Source: Streptomyces hiroshimensis
GTDB taxonomy: Bacteria > Actinomycetota > Actinomycetes > Streptomycetales > Streptomycetaceae
Direction: 5' to 3'
NCBI RefSeq assembly: GCF_014650335.1
Contig: NZ_BMUT01000004.1
Span: forward strand, 372,001-436,000
Length of the DNA: 64,000 nucleotides
Shown here: positions 55,866 through 64,000 of the stretch, in pieces
Position numbering within the stretch: the first letter of the stretch is position 1
Layout of the letters: each line of letters starts with the position of its first letter
Position numbers and translations under genes: made by a program
Notes under the pieces: model-generated
Told to the model about the DNA's origin: nothing
The model's input: only the letters and a program-made list of their open reading frames with translations
Database searches by the model: none

Positions 55866-56249
55866 TCACTTGACCTCGACGGAGGCGCCGGCGCCCTTGA
55901 GGGCCTCGGCGGCCTTCTCCGCGGCGTCCTTGGCGACCTTCTCGAGGACCGGCTTCGGGGTGCCGTCGACGAGGTCCTTGGCCTCCTTCAGACCCAGGGA
56001 GGTCAGCTCACGCACGACCTTGATGACCTGGATCTTCTTGTCACCGGCGGCGGTGAGGATGACGTCGAACTCGTCCTTCTCCTCGACCTCGGCGGCCGGG
56101 GCGCCCGGGACGCCGGCGGCGGCGACGGCGACCGGAGCGGCGGCGGTGACGTCGAACTTCTCCTCGAAGGCGGAGACGAACTCGGAGAGCTCGATGAGGG
56201 TCATGCCCTCGAACTGCGCGAGCAGCTCGTCCTGGGTGAGCTTCGCCAT
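55866..56249 (-). CDS. rplL: 50S ribosomal protein L7/L12
   Basis: The stalk protein recruits translation GTPases. The 127-residue chain has the dimer N-terminus [20 protein letters not shown], an Ala/Pro hinge ([16 protein letters not shown]), and the C-terminal domain [20 protein letters not shown]. It lies 110 bp from the rplJ stop and is made in several copies per ribosome. Confidence 0.97.
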   Translation of the reverse strand: MAKLTQDELLAQFEGMTLIELSEFVSAFEEKFDVTAAAPVAVAAAGVPGAPAAEVEEKDEFDVILTAAGDKKIQVIKVVRELTSLGLKEAKDLVDGTPKPVLEKVAKDAAEKAAEALKGAGASVEVK

Positions 56250-56359
56250 GATGGCGGTCCTTCCACTAATTCGGCAGGTGCCGGATGTACATTTCGGCGG
56301 GCGTACGTAGGGCCCGCTGCGACCGTGACGGGCGCGAGGAATTCAGGCGCGAGCCTGGA

Positions 56360-56920
56360 TTACTCGGCAGCCTCGGCCTCGGCGGGAGCCGGCGTACCGG
56401 CACCGCCCTGCTCGACCTTGTCGCGAAGCGCGTCCACGGTGCGGACGAGCTTCGACGGCAGGGCCTGGAAGAGCGCGGCCGCCTGGGACGGCTTCGCCTT
56501 CATGGCGCCCGCCAGCTTGGCGAGCAGAACCTCGCGGGACTCGAGGTCCGCAAGCTTCTTGATCTCATCGGCGGACAGCGCCTTACCATCAAGGACACCG
56601 CCCTTGATGATCAGGTTGGGGTTGTCCTTGGCGAAGTCACGAAGACCCTTCGCCGACTCCACCGGGTCACCGGTGACGAAGGCAACCGCCGTCGGACCAG
56701 CGAAAAGCTCGTCCTCCAGCGTGATCCCGGCGTTGCCAGCCGCGATCTTGGTCAGCGTGTTCTTCACCACGGCGTACTGGGCGTTCTCACCGAGCGAACG
56801 ACGCAGCGTCTTGAGCTGCGCCACGGTGAGACCGCGGTACTCAGTCAGCACGGCGGCGTTGGAGCTGCGGAACTTGTCCGTCAGCTCGGCAACCGCAGCA
56901 GACTTGTCGGGCCTCGCCAT
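56360..56920 (-). CDS. rplJ: 50S ribosomal protein L10
   Basis: L10 holds the L7/L12 stalk and represses its own operon in many bacteria. The 186-residue protein has [20 protein letters not shown], the rRNA-binding [20 protein letters not shown] and helix 8 at its C-terminus ([17 protein letters not shown]). ATG 56920 follows AAGGAGG. Upstream lie an L10-leader candidate and an attenuator hairpin. Confidence 0.97.
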   Translation of the reverse strand: MARPDKSAAVAELTDKFRSSNAAVLTEYRGLTVAQLKTLRRSLGENAQYAVVKNTLTKIAAGNAGITLEDELFAGPTAVAFVTGDPVESAKGLRDFAKDNPNLIIKGGVLDGKALSADEIKKLADLESREVLLAKLAGAMKAKPSQAAALFQALPSKLVRTVDALRDKVEQGGAGTPAPAEAEAAE

Positions 56921-56981
56921 GAGCCTCGGCCTCCTTCCGGGTGATTCGGACCGCTACGCGAAGGGACCTGGGCAAAACGAA

Positions 56982-57008
56982 ACGCCCCGGCGCAGGCGCT
57001 CGGGGCGT
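56982..57008 (-). terminator. Attenuator hairpin before rplJ
   Basis: ACGCCCCG pairs with CGGGGCGT, with inner GCGC pairing, and on the minus strand the stem is followed by TTTCGTTTT. It is one of the few hairpins here with a U-rich tail. It lies 61 bases before the rplJ start, inside the leader. Confidence 0.65.
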
Positions 57009-57009
57009 G

Positions 57010-57145
57010 ACTCGACCGCTTCGACCAGAAGTCGTCGCGGGAGTGCTTCCTCAAATCACCTGCGCAGGTCGCCCGCAGCTAGCGGATCCTTCGGCCACCA
57101 CACCTCCTCGCGGAGGCACAGCAACGACCAGCGGTCTTTGGCTTC
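57010..57145 (-). ncRNA. L10 ribosomal-protein leader
   Basis: The minus-strand leader contains GCTGGTCGTTGC, the AGGAGGTGTGG region and GCTGCGGGCGACCTGCGCAG, the kink-turn and junction features I associate with the L10 leader family, at the expected place. It precedes the attenuator and rplJ. The boundaries are approximate. Confidence 0.65.
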
Positions 57146-57151
57146 TGGAGG

Positions 57152-57181
57152 ACCATACGTGAACGGGACACCCGGAGGCAA
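57152..57181 (-). promoter_or_regulatory. Promoter of rplJ-rplL; gap 56921-57261
   Basis: TTGCCT (57176-57181) and TATGGT (57152-57157) are 18 bp apart on the minus strand. Transcription would begin near 57145, just upstream of the L10-leader candidate. The 341-bp gap holds these elements and nothing else I can see. Confidence 0.6.
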
Positions 57182-57261
57182 ATCGGCCCCCGGGTGAGTG
57201 TTCTCCGCAGCTCAGGAGAGGCGCCGGGTGACAGACGCGTCGAGTCGGCGGACGCGTCGGG

Positions 57262-58215
57262 TCAGGAGGCGAGCGGCGGGACCTCGCCGCTCTCCTTCAT
57301 CTTCTTGAGCTTCTCCATCAGGTCGACGGTCTGGTCCGCCGGCGGCGCCTGGACGCGGGCCTCGGCACCGTAGTCGGACAGGCTCTGGGCGATCTCCATC
57401 CGGCCCTTGCTGGTGTCCATGTTCATGACCATCTTCACGGGGAGGTCGTCGGAGCTCACCCAGACGTCCATGTCGTACTGCGTGATGCCGGCCTGCTTGA
57501 TGGAGTCGAGCAGCTGCTGCCGGTCCTTCTCGTCGAGGCCTTCGAGGCTCTTGTTGGACTTCACGGCCTCGTCCGCGGTGAGCGTGCCCTTGTAGTGCCG
57601 GGCCTTCTTCCCGTCGACCGTCTCCTCGCCGACCAGCTTCACGTTGGGCGACTCCTTGAGGAGGGCCATCTGCTTGGCCGGGTCCTGGCCCTGGCTCTGA
57701 CCGCCGCCCATGAGCTGCTGGAGGCCCTTGGCGTCGCCGCCGGACTCCTTGGCCATCTCGGCCAGATCGATCTTGAGCCAGCGCTTGCCGTCGTTCTTGG
57801 CGGCGGCCTCCGGGCCCACGTCGGTGTACGTGACGCTGCCGATCGTGATCGACCGGCTCTCGGAGGGGGCGCCGTCCTTCCCGGGCAGCCCGGTCACGCG
57901 CTGGTCCGCGACGGAGGGGTTCCAGCCCACGATGCCGGAGGACTGCAGGGTCACGGGCTGGTCGCCCAGGCCCGGCAGCTTCATGGTCATCTTGAACTTG
58001 GCCGACTTGGCCGCCTGCGTCTTCTTGAAGGCCGCGTTGACGGCCTCGGCCGACACCCCCGCCCCGGCCTGCTTCTCCGACTTCGCGGAGGCGCCCGAGG
58101 AAGCCCCCGGGGCGGCCTTGTCGTCCTTCTTGTCGCCGCCGCAGGCCGCGACGCCCGCCAGCAGGGCGACCGCCGTCACCGACACGCTCAGGCGCTTCCA
58201 GGTGGACTTGTGCAT
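57262..58215 (-). CDS. LppX/LprG-like lipoprotein, 317 aa
   Basis: The lipobox is VAA-Cys25 after a basic start (MHKSTWKRL), followed by a Lys/Ser/Ala tether to residue 50. The mature domain reads FKKTQAAKSAKFKMTMKLPG, GKRWLKIDLAEMAK and ARHYKGTLTADEAVK; this is the half-barrel fold of actinobacterial LppX/LprG/LolA-like lipoproteins, which bind or move lipids. Its cargo is unknown. ATG 58215 follows a GGGGGG stretch. It stands alone between rplA and rplJ, each with its own transcription signals. Confidence 0.78.
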   Translation of the reverse strand: MHKSTWKRLSVSVTAVALLAGVAACGGDKKDDKAAPGASSGASAKSEKQAGAGVSAEAVNAAFKKTQAAKSAKFKMTMKLPGLGDQPVTLQSSGIVGWNPSVADQRVTGLPGKDGAPSESRSITIGSVTYTDVGPEAAAKNDGKRWLKIDLAEMAKESGGDAKGLQQLMGGGQSQGQDPAKQMALLKESPNVKLVGEETVDGKKARHYKGTLTADEAVKSNKSLEGLDEKDRQQLLDSIKQAGITQYDMDVWVSSDDLPVKMVMNMDTSKGRMEIAQSLSDYGAEARVQAPPADQTVDLMEKLKKMKESGEVPPLAS

Positions 58216-58311
58216 GTCCTGCCCCCCTCTACTCAAAAGCGATCAATGTGAACGTTAGTTCACCACATCGGCAGATGCGTCCGACAGGCGCATGAAGGAC
58301 GTTAAAACGCA

Positions 58312-58349
58312 AGCAGGCCCCGCATCTCCTGGGAGATGCGGGGCCTGCT
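58312..58349 (-). terminator. Terminator after rplA
   Basis: A perfect 17-bp stem AGCAGGCCCCGCATCTC with its complement around CTGG, 39 bp past the rplA stop. Its core GGCCCCGCA resembles that of the hairpin after tuf. Confidence 0.85.
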
Positions 58350-58388
58350 CGTTCGCTTACGCGCCGAGGCGTCGTGATCCGGTCAGGA

Positions 58389-59105
58389 TCAGACGGTCTC
58401 GTCCTCCACCAGGAGGTTGCGGGTGCGGTTCGGGTCCAGCGGGATGCCGGCGCCCATGGTGGTGGTCAGGGTCGCCTTCTTGATGTAGCGGCCCTTCGCG
58501 GCGGACGGCTTGAGGCGGGTGATCTCCTCGAGCGCCGCGGCGTAGTTCTCCACCAGCTTGGTCTCGTCGAAGGAGACCTTGCCGATGATGAAGTGCAGGT
58601 TCGAGTGCTTGTCGACGCGGAACTCGATCTTGCCGCCCTTGATGTCCGTGACAGCCTTCGCCACGTCCGGGGTGACCGTGCCGGTCTTCGGGTTCGGCAT
58701 CAGACCACGCGGACCGAGCACGCGGCCGAGGCGGCCGACCTTGCCCATGAGGTCCGGGGTGGCGACGACGGCGTCGAAGTCCAGACGGCCCTTCGCGACC
58801 TCGTCGATGAGCTCGTCGGCGCCGACGATGTCGGCGCCCGCGGCACGCGCGGCCTCGGCACGGTCGCCGGTCGCGAAGACCAGGACCCGGGCGGTCTTAC
58901 CGGTGCCGTGCGGAAGGTTCACGGTGCCGCGGACCATCTGGTCGGCCTTGCGCGGGTCGACGCCCAGACGCATGGCAACCTCGACGGTCGCGTCGAACTT
59001 GGTGGCGGAGGTGTCCTTCGCCAGGCGGACGGCCTCGAGCGGGGCGTACAGACGCTCACGCTCGATCTTCGCGTCCACGTTGCGAAGAGTCTTGCTGCGC
59101 TTCAC
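58389..59105 (-). CDS. rplA: 50S ribosomal protein L1
   Basis: L1 forms the mobile stalk at the E site. The 238-residue protein has [40 protein letters not shown], and [20 protein letters not shown] with [20 protein letters not shown]. The GTG at 59105 lies 80 bp from the rplK stop. Confidence 0.97.
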   Translation of the reverse strand: MKRSKTLRNVDAKIERERLYAPLEAVRLAKDTSATKFDATVEVAMRLGVDPRKADQMVRGTVNLPHGTGKTARVLVFATGDRAEAARAAGADIVGADELIDEVAKGRLDFDAVVATPDLMGKVGRLGRVLGPRGLMPNPKTGTVTPDVAKAVTDIKGGKIEFRVDKHSNLHFIIGKVSFDETKLVENYAAALEEITRLKPSAAKGRYIKKATLTTTMGAGIPLDPNRTRNLLVEDETV

Positions 59106-59185
59106 TGAAACTCCTCAGTGGTGATCGGGAGTCGTGGTGCGGGCCGGCGCTGGCCCTTCCACGGGTACTGCCAGGGGGGTGGAGG

Positions 59186-59620
59186 TCAGCCCTCGACCGT
59201 GATGCCCATGGAACGGGCGGTGCCGGCGATGATCTTCGACGCGGCGTCCAGGTCGTTGGCGTTCAGGTCGGGCATCTTGGTCGTGGCGATCTCGCGGACC
59301 TGCGCCTCGGTGATCTTGGCGACCTTGGTCTTGTGCGGCTCGCCCGAGCCCTTGTCCACGCCCGCGGCCTTGAGGATCAGCTTCGCGGCCGGCGGAGTCT
59401 TGGTCACGAAGGTGAAGGAACGGTCCTCGTAGACCGTGATCTCCACCGGCACGACCATGCCACGCTGCGACTCGGTCGCGGCGTTGTAGGCCTTGCAGAA
59501 CTCCATGATGTTGACGCCGTGCTGGCCCAGCGCGGGGCCGACCGGCGGAGCCGGGTTCGCGGCACCGGCGCTGATCTGGAGCTTGATAAGCCCCGTGACC
59601 TTCTTCTTCTTGGGAGGCAT
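59186..59620 (-). CDS. rplK: 50S ribosomal protein L11
   Basis: L11 is the thiostrepton-site protein and triggers RelA on stalled ribosomes. The 144-residue chain has [20 protein letters not shown], the proline-rich [19 protein letters not shown], and the C-terminal RNA-binding [14 protein letters not shown]. The proline helix is wild-type, so no L11-based thiopeptide resistance is seen. Confidence 0.97.
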
Positions 59621-59710
59621 TGCTCTCTCCGGGTCCTAGTGAGAGTTTTTTGCCCGCGCACAGTGCGCGCAGGCATACCGCACCACGATAACGGGTAACA
59701 TGCTGCGGCC

Positions 59711-59758
59711 AAAAACCGAGCAGGTCAGACAGGCTTTATCAGCCGGTCTGACCTGTTC
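59711..59758 (-). terminator. Rho-independent terminator after nusG
   Basis: GAACAGGTCAGAC pairs with GTCTGACCTGCTC (one G-U) and the minus strand continues CGGTTTTTGG, so this hairpin has a genuine U-tract. It separates secE-nusG from rplK-rplA. Confidence 0.85.
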
Positions 59759-59779
59759 GGAAGCGTTTGATCAGAAGTG

Positions 59780-60673
59780 TCAGTTCTTCTGGATCTGGTC
59801 GAAGCTCAGCTCGACCGGGGTCTCGCGACCGAAGATCTCGACGAGGCCCTTGACCTTCTTCGAGTCGGCGTTGATCTCGTTGATCGTGGCCTGCAGGGTC
59901 GCGAACGGGCCGTCGGTGACGGTGACCGAGTCGCCCACCTCGAAGTCCAGCACCTGGACCTCGACCTTGCGCTGCGGCGCCGGCTTGCCCTCGGCCTCGG
60001 CGGCCTCGCGGGCGGCCTTCTCCTCGGCCTCCGGGGCGAGCATCTTGACGATCTCGTCCAGCGTCAGCGGGTAGGGGTCGTAGGCGTTGCCGACGAAGCC
60101 GGTGACACCCGGGGTGTTGCGGACGACGCCCCAGGACTCGTTCGTCAGGTCCATGCGCACCAGGACGTAGCCCGGGAGCTTGTTCTGGCGGACGGTGCGG
60201 CGGTCGCCGTTCTTGATCTGGACGACCTCTTCCTGCGGCACCTCGGCCTGGAAGATGTAGTCCTCGACGTTGAGCGAGACGGCGCGCTGCTCGAGGTTGG
60301 TCTTCACGCGGTTCTCGTAACCCGCGTAGGTGTGGATGACGTACCACTCGCCGGGCAGGCCGCGGAGCTCTTCGCGCAGGGCCGTGATGGGGTCGACGGC
60401 GGGCTCTTCCTCGGCGGGCTCTTCGGCCTCGTCCTCGGTGTCCTCGGCGGCGGCCTCGGCCTCGTCCTCGTCGGACTCGACGTGGAGAGCGGCCTCCTCG
60501 GCCGGCTCGCCCGCAGCGGCTTCCTCGGCGTCGAGCTCGTCGGCGACGTCGGCGCCCTCGACGATCTCCTGCGCGGTGTCGTCGCCCTCGACCTCTGCCG
60601 AGGCGGCGGCGTCCACGTCGGCCTCTGCCGCCTCGACGGGCTCGACGGCGTCGTTCAGGTTCGGGTCAGACAC
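59780..60673 (-). CDS. nusG: Transcription termination/antitermination factor NusG
   Basis: The 297-residue protein has an acidic N-terminal extension of about 110 residues (runs of Ala, Glu and Asp), then the NGN domain [20 protein letters not shown] with [20 protein letters not shown], a linker, and the KOW domain [20 protein letters not shown] ending in [11 protein letters not shown]. The extension is typical of streptomycetes and absent in E. coli. It follows secE. Confidence 0.97.
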   Translation of the reverse strand: MSDPNLNDAVEPVEAAEADVDAAASAEVEGDDTAQEIVEGADVADELDAEEAAAGEPAEEAALHVESDEDEAEAAAEDTEDEAEEPAEEEPAVDPITALREELRGLPGEWYVIHTYAGYENRVKTNLEQRAVSLNVEDYIFQAEVPQEEVVQIKNGDRRTVRQNKLPGYVLVRMDLTNESWGVVRNTPGVTGFVGNAYDPYPLTLDEIVKMLAPEAEEKAAREAAEAEGKPAPQRKVEVQVLDFEVGDSVTVTDGPFATLQATINEINADSKKVKGLVEIFGRETPVELSFDQIQKN

Positions 60674-60754
60674 GTGGCTGCTTCTTCCTGGCTACAAGGG
60701 GTGGAACGTGCGAAAGGGGCGGCCCGCCTCACGGCAGCCGCCCTACCCGCGGAT

Positions 60755-61045
60755 TCAGCCGAAGACGTACTTGACGGCGTTGGTGAACCCATAGTCAATC
60801 ACGGTGACCAGGCCAATGACGATGACGACAAAGACGATCACCACAGTGGTGTACGTCGACAGCTGGCCCCGGGTGGGCCAGACGACCTTGCGGAGCTCGG
60901 CGACGATCTGGCGGTAGAACAGCGCGAGGCGGCCGAAGGGGCCCTTCTTCCCGCGCTTCCCGCCACGGCGGCCCTTCTTGGCGGCCACCTCGTCCTCGGG
61001 ACGACCGCTCTCAGGCGTCGCGGTGGAGCCAAGGGCTTCCGTCAC
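60755..61045 (-). CDS. secE: Preprotein translocase subunit SecE
   Basis: The 96-residue protein has a basic cytoplasmic segment (KKGRRGGKRGKKGPF), the conserved FYRQIVAELRKVVWPTRGQL and one membrane helix (VVIVFVVIVIGLVTVIDYG). A single helix is usual outside enterobacteria. GTG 61045 is the family start. It lies 110 bp downstream of tRNA-Trp. Confidence 0.96.
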   Translation of the reverse strand: MTEALGSTATPESGRPEDEVAAKKGRRGGKRGKKGPFGRLALFYRQIVAELRKVVWPTRGQLSTYTTVVIVFVVIVIGLVTVIDYGFTNAVKYVFG

Positions 61046-61154
61046 TACGTCCTCACCTGAATCCGGGTCGTGAGCCGTGCCGCGCCCGGTTGAGCCGCAC
61101 GGCGGTGCATTTCATAACGTACGCACGCACGCACCCTGGTGACGATGCGTGTAG

Positions 61155-61227
61155 CAGGGCCGAAGGGACTTGAACCCCCAACCGCTGGTTTTGGAGACCA
61201 GTGCTCTACCAATTGAGCTACGACCCT
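61155..61227 (-). tRNA. tRNA-Trp(CCA)
   Basis: A complete cloverleaf on the minus strand: acceptor AGGGTCG/CGGCCCT, D arm GCTC-AATTGGTA-GAGC, anticodon stem CTGGT/ACCAG with loop CTCCAAA (anticodon CCA), and T loop TTCAAGT. The discriminator is G, as expected for tRNA-Trp. CCA is not encoded. It precedes secE. Confidence 0.96.
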
Positions 61228-61458
61228 TTGTGGTTTCCCCAACGTACCGCATCCGACCGTGCGCACGGTGTGTGCGGAGCCGGATTGCGGCCGGTGAGGG
61301 CCAACGACGGTTGAGTGTACGTGGTCCGGGGGCGTGCGTCGAACAGCTTGTGCCGGAGTACAGCCGGAACGTCGCATTCCGGGCCTTCGGATGGGCCCTC
61401 CCGAGCCGTCCGTGAAACGTGTGCGCCCGCTTCGTCCCCCGTCTGCAACGATGCCCCC

Positions 61459-62706
61459 ATGACCGCTGCGACTCCTTCCGAGCCCCCCGTCCAGTCCCCC
61501 ACCGAGCGCCGGGTGTCGACCCGTATCGGATCGATCTCCGAGTCCGCGACCCTCGCCGTCGACGCCAAGGCCAAGGCCCTCAAGGCCGCCGGGCGCCCGG
61601 TGATCGGCTTCGGCGCCGGCGAGCCCGACTTCCCCACCCCCGGCTACATCGTCGAGGCCGCGGTGGAGGCCTGCCGTGACCCGAAGAACCACCGCTACAC
61701 GCCCGCCGGCGGCCTGCCCGAGCTGAAGGCCGCCATCGCCGCGAAGACGCTGCGCGACTCCGGCTACGAGGTCGAGGCGTCGCAGGTGCTGGTCACCAAC
61801 GGCGGCAAGCAGGCCATCTACGAGGCGTTCGCCGCGATCCTCGACCCGGGCGACGAGGTCATCGTCCCGGCGCCGTACTGGACCACCTACCCCGAGTCCA
61901 TCCGGCTGGCCGGGGGCGTCCCGGTCGACGTCGTCGCCGACGAGACCACCGGGTACCGGGTCTCGGTGGAGCAGCTGGAGGCGGCCCGCACGGAGCGCAC
62001 GAAGGTGCTGCTCTTCGTCTCGCCGTCGAACCCGACGGGCGCCGTCTACTCGCGCGAGCAGGTCGAGGCGGTGGGCCGCTGGGCCGCCGAGCACGGCCTG
62101 TGGGTGCTGACCGACGAGATCTACGAGCACCTGGTCTACGGGGACGCCGAGTTCTCGTCCCTGCCGGTGGTCGTGCCCGAGCTCCGCGACAAGTGCATCG
62201 TCGTCAACGGCGTCGCCAAGACGTACGCCATGACCGGCTGGCGGGTCGGGTGGGTCATCGCCCCGCAGGACGTGATCAAGGCCGCCACGAACCTGCAGTC
62301 GCACGCCACGTCGAATGTGTCCAACGTCGCACAGCGGGCGGCGATCGCGGCCGTCTCCGGTGACCTGGCCGCCGTCGACGAGATGAAGGTCGCCTTCGAC
62401 CGCCGCCGGCGGACGATCGTGCGCATGCTCAACGAGATCGACGGCGTCCTCTGCCCGGAGCCGGAGGGTGCGTTCTACGCCTACCCGTCGGTCAAGGAGC
62501 TGCTCGGCAAGGAGATCCGCGGCAAGCGGCCCGCCACGTCCGTGGAGCTCGCCGCGCTGATCCTGGAGGAGGTGGAGGTCGCGGTGGTGCCGGGTGAGGC
62601 CTTCGGCACGCCGGGGTACCTGCGGCTGTCCTACGCGCTGGGTGACGAGGATCTGGTCGAGGGTGTCTCGCGGATCCAGAAGCTGCTGGCGGAGGCGCGC
62701 GACTGA
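61459..62706 (+). CDS. aspC: Class I pyridoxal-phosphate aminotransferase (aspartate-type), 415 aa
   Basis: The protein has the fold type I pattern: [12 protein letters not shown] near the N-terminus, [26 protein letters not shown] (Asn contacting the substrate carboxylate), DEIYEHLVY with the cofactor Asp and Tyr, and the lysine in [17 protein letters not shown] (near residue 254). The Igamma-type layout indicates an aspartate or broad amino-acid aminotransferase, but the residues cannot fix the substrate. ATG 61459 is the first good start. It is divergent from tRNA-Trp. Confidence 0.9.
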   Translation: MTAATPSEPPVQSPTERRVSTRIGSISESATLAVDAKAKALKAAGRPVIGFGAGEPDFPTPGYIVEAAVEACRDPKNHRYTPAGGLPELKAAIAAKTLRDSGYEVEASQVLVTNGGKQAIYEAFAAILDPGDEVIVPAPYWTTYPESIRLAGGVPVDVVADETTGYRVSVEQLEAARTERTKVLLFVSPSNPTGAVYSREQVEAVGRWAAEHGLWVLTDEIYEHLVYGDAEFSSLPVVVPELRDKCIVVNGVAKTYAMTGWRVGWVIAPQDVIKAATNLQSHATSNVSNVAQRAAIAAVSGDLAAVDEMKVAFDRRRRTIVRMLNEIDGVLCPEPEGAFYAYPSVKELLGKEIRGKRPATSVELAALILEEVEVAVVPGEAFGTPGYLRLSYALGDEDLVEGVSRIQKLLAEARD

Positions 62707-62720
62707 GCGCACGCTCCGTG

Positions 62721-62750
62721 ACGGGCCCCCGGCTTGTGCCGGGGGCCCGT
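62721..62750 (+). terminator. Terminator after the aminotransferase gene
   Basis: A perfect 13-bp stem ACGGGCCCCCGGC with its complement around TTGT, 14 bp past the stop, followed by ATTCGTTTTC. Confidence 0.85.
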
Positions 62751-62824
62751 ATTCGTTTTCGGGGCGGCGCCCGTTAAGTGAAAGTCCCTTCCGGTACGCC
62801 GGGTGCATGCGGCAGGATCTGCAA

Positions 62825-63868
62825 ATGGAGAGTGTTCGTGCCCGCGGCGAAGCCGCTATCAGAGACGTCCGGCTGCTGCCGAAAGCCCATCTGCACCTGC
62901 ACTTCACCGGGTCCATGCGGCCCGGCACCCTGCTGGAGCTCGCCGACAAGTACGGGGTGCACCTGCCGGAAGCGCTGAGCAGCGGCGAGCCGCCGAGGCT
63001 CCGGGCGACGGATGAGCGCGGGTGGTTCCGGTTCCAGCGGCTGTACGACATCGCGCGGTCCTGCCTCCGGTCGCCGGAGGACATCCAGCGGCTCGTGCGG
63101 GAGGCCGCGGAGGAGGACGTCCGGGACGGGTCCGGGTGGCTGGAGATCCAGGTCGACCCGACGTCCTACGCGCCTCGGCTGGGCGGGCTGATTCCCGCTC
63201 TGGAGATCATCCTGGATGCGGTCGAGAGCGCGTCCAAGGAGACCGGGCTGGGGATGCGCGTGCTCGTCGCCGCCAACCGCATGAAGCACCCCCTGGACGC
63301 CCGGACGCTGGCGCGGCTGGCCGTGCGGTACGCCGACCGGGGCGTGGTGGGATTCGGGCTCTCCAACGACGAGCGGCGCGGCCTCGCGCGCGACTTCGAC
63401 CGCGCCTTCGAGATCGCCCGGGAGGGCGGCCTGCTGGCTGCACCGCACGGCGGTGAGCTCTCGGGCCCCAGCAGCGTGCGGGACTGCATGGACGACCTGC
63501 ACGCCTCCCGCGTGGGGCACGGCGTGCGGGCCGCCGAGGACCCGCGGCTGCTGCGGAAGCTCGCGGAGCGGGGAGTGACGTGCGAGGTCTGTCCGTCGTC
63601 CAACGTCGCGCTGGGCGTCTACGAGAAGCCGGGCGACGTGCCGCTGCGTGTTCTGTGGGACGCCGGCGTGCCGATAGCGCTCGGCGCCGACGACCCCCTG
63701 CTCTTCGGCTCGCGGCTCGCCGCGCAGTACGAGCTGGTGCGGGAGCACCACGGGTTCACGGACGCGGAGCTGGCGGAGCTGGCGCGGCAGTCCGTGCGGG
63801 GGTCGGCTGCGCCTGAGCTTGTGCGGGCGGGGTTGCTGGCGGGCATCGACGCTTGGCTGGCCGCCTGA
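62825..63868 (+). CDS. Adenosine deaminase family protein, 347 aa
   Basis: The amidohydrolase zinc site is complete: HLHLHF near residue 24, then AAPHGGELSG and VGHGVRAAED, CPSSNVALG, and GADDPLLFGSR (the Asp-Asp of ADA). Hydrolytic deamination of adenosine or a related base or nucleoside is expected. ATG 62825 is chosen since AGGA is about eight bases upstream and it gives MESVRARGEAAI; the alternative ATG is 62807, 6 codons upstream. It follows the aminotransferase behind a terminator. Confidence 0.9.
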   Translation: MESVRARGEAAIRDVRLLPKAHLHLHFTGSMRPGTLLELADKYGVHLPEALSSGEPPRLRATDERGWFRFQRLYDIARSCLRSPEDIQRLVREAAEEDVRDGSGWLEIQVDPTSYAPRLGGLIPALEIILDAVESASKETGLGMRVLVAANRMKHPLDARTLARLAVRYADRGVVGFGLSNDERRGLARDFDRAFEIAREGGLLAAPHGGELSGPSSVRDCMDDLHASRVGHGVRAAEDPRLLRKLAERGVTCEVCPSSNVALGVYEKPGDVPLRVLWDAGVPIALGADDPLLFGSRLAAQYELVREHHGFTDAELAELARQSVRGSAAPELVRAGLLAGIDAWLAA

Positions 63869-63887
63869 GGCTTCTCTCCCACCACCT

Positions 63888-63957
63888 GGTTGTGGGCAGG
63901 CGTTCCGCAGGGCTGGGGGCACCTCCCAGCGGTAGCTGGGGGAGGGTGGGCACAACC
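63888..63957. repeat. Dispersed 70-bp imperfect palindrome
   Basis: The outer arms GGTTGTG (63888-63894) and CACAACC (63951-63957) pair; inside lies CTCCCAGC-GGTA-GCTGGGGGAG. I recognise this GGGCACCTCCCAGC-centred element as very frequent between streptomycete genes. It lies 19 bp past the deaminase stop. Confidence 0.75.
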
Positions 63958-64000
63958 GGCCACCGGGCCGCACCGGGCCACGAAACCGCCAGTGGCGACT

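Noticed and set aside
61046-61154. Second tRNA or promoter between tRNA-Trp and secE
   Set aside because: No second cloverleaf is present, and the only -10-like TATGAA has no partner -35 at usable spacing.

Overview
This is a high-GC actinobacterial chromosome segment, almost certainly from a Streptomyces. Third codon positions are nearly all G/C, GTG and occasional TTG starts are common, and the ribosomal-protein and RNA-polymerase genes show the streptomycete gene order. RpoB, RpoC, NusG and S9 have the typical lengths and N-terminal extensions. A chaplin-like peptide, secreted ricin-type lectins and several streptomycete dispersed palindromes point the same way. No species can be assigned from sequence alone.

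Left 10 kb (1-9.8 kb) is accessory. It holds the N-terminal 538 codons of a trypsin-like protease fused to a NACHT NTPase, running off the left edge. Next come a MerR regulator with its own 19-bp-spacer promoter, a chaplin-like peptide, a four-helix membrane protein and two tandem ricin-type lectin proteins. A small Ala/Pro-rich protein and the 3' remnant of a regulator lie beside a Fic-type toxin-antitoxin pair with an operator over its promoter. The section ends with a divergent MFS exporter and helix-turn-helix regulator.

9.8-24 kb holds precursor and envelope genes: acpS and glmS (overlapping by 4 bp), coaA and glmM. It also holds rplM-rpsI, an ABC-F ATPase, two envelope proteins, a family-4 glycosyltransferase and truA. 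AcpS makes holo-acyl carrier protein, CoaA starts CoA synthesis, and GlmS and GlmM feed UDP-GlcNAc synthesis.

23.8-61.2 kb is the gene-expression block, nearly all on the minus strand. In transcription order it reads tRNA-Trp, secE-nusG, rplK-rplA, an LppX-like lipoprotein, rplJ-rplL-rpoB-rpoC, then rpsL-rpsG-fusA-tuf. One plus-strand PIG-L deacetylase gene interrupts it. It resumes with rpsJ through rpsQ (S10 operon), rplN through rplO (spc), secY-adk, map, and infA-rpmJ-rpsM-rpsK-rpoA-rplQ. Operon borders are marked by strong hairpins and by promoters close to consensus. One-base TGATG or TAATG junctions couple many genes.

The right end (61.4-64 kb) carries a class I aminotransferase and adenosine deaminase on the plus strand, followed by a dispersed streptomycete repeat.

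The most interesting observations are these: an identical 25-base element able to form two mutually exclusive hairpins in the leaders of both the rpsJ and rpsL operons; the protease-NACHT gene; the Fic-like toxin that lacks the Fic catalytic motif; a 60-bp hexanucleotide tract inside the MFS gene; and a dispersed palindromic repeat inserted between rpoA and rplQ.
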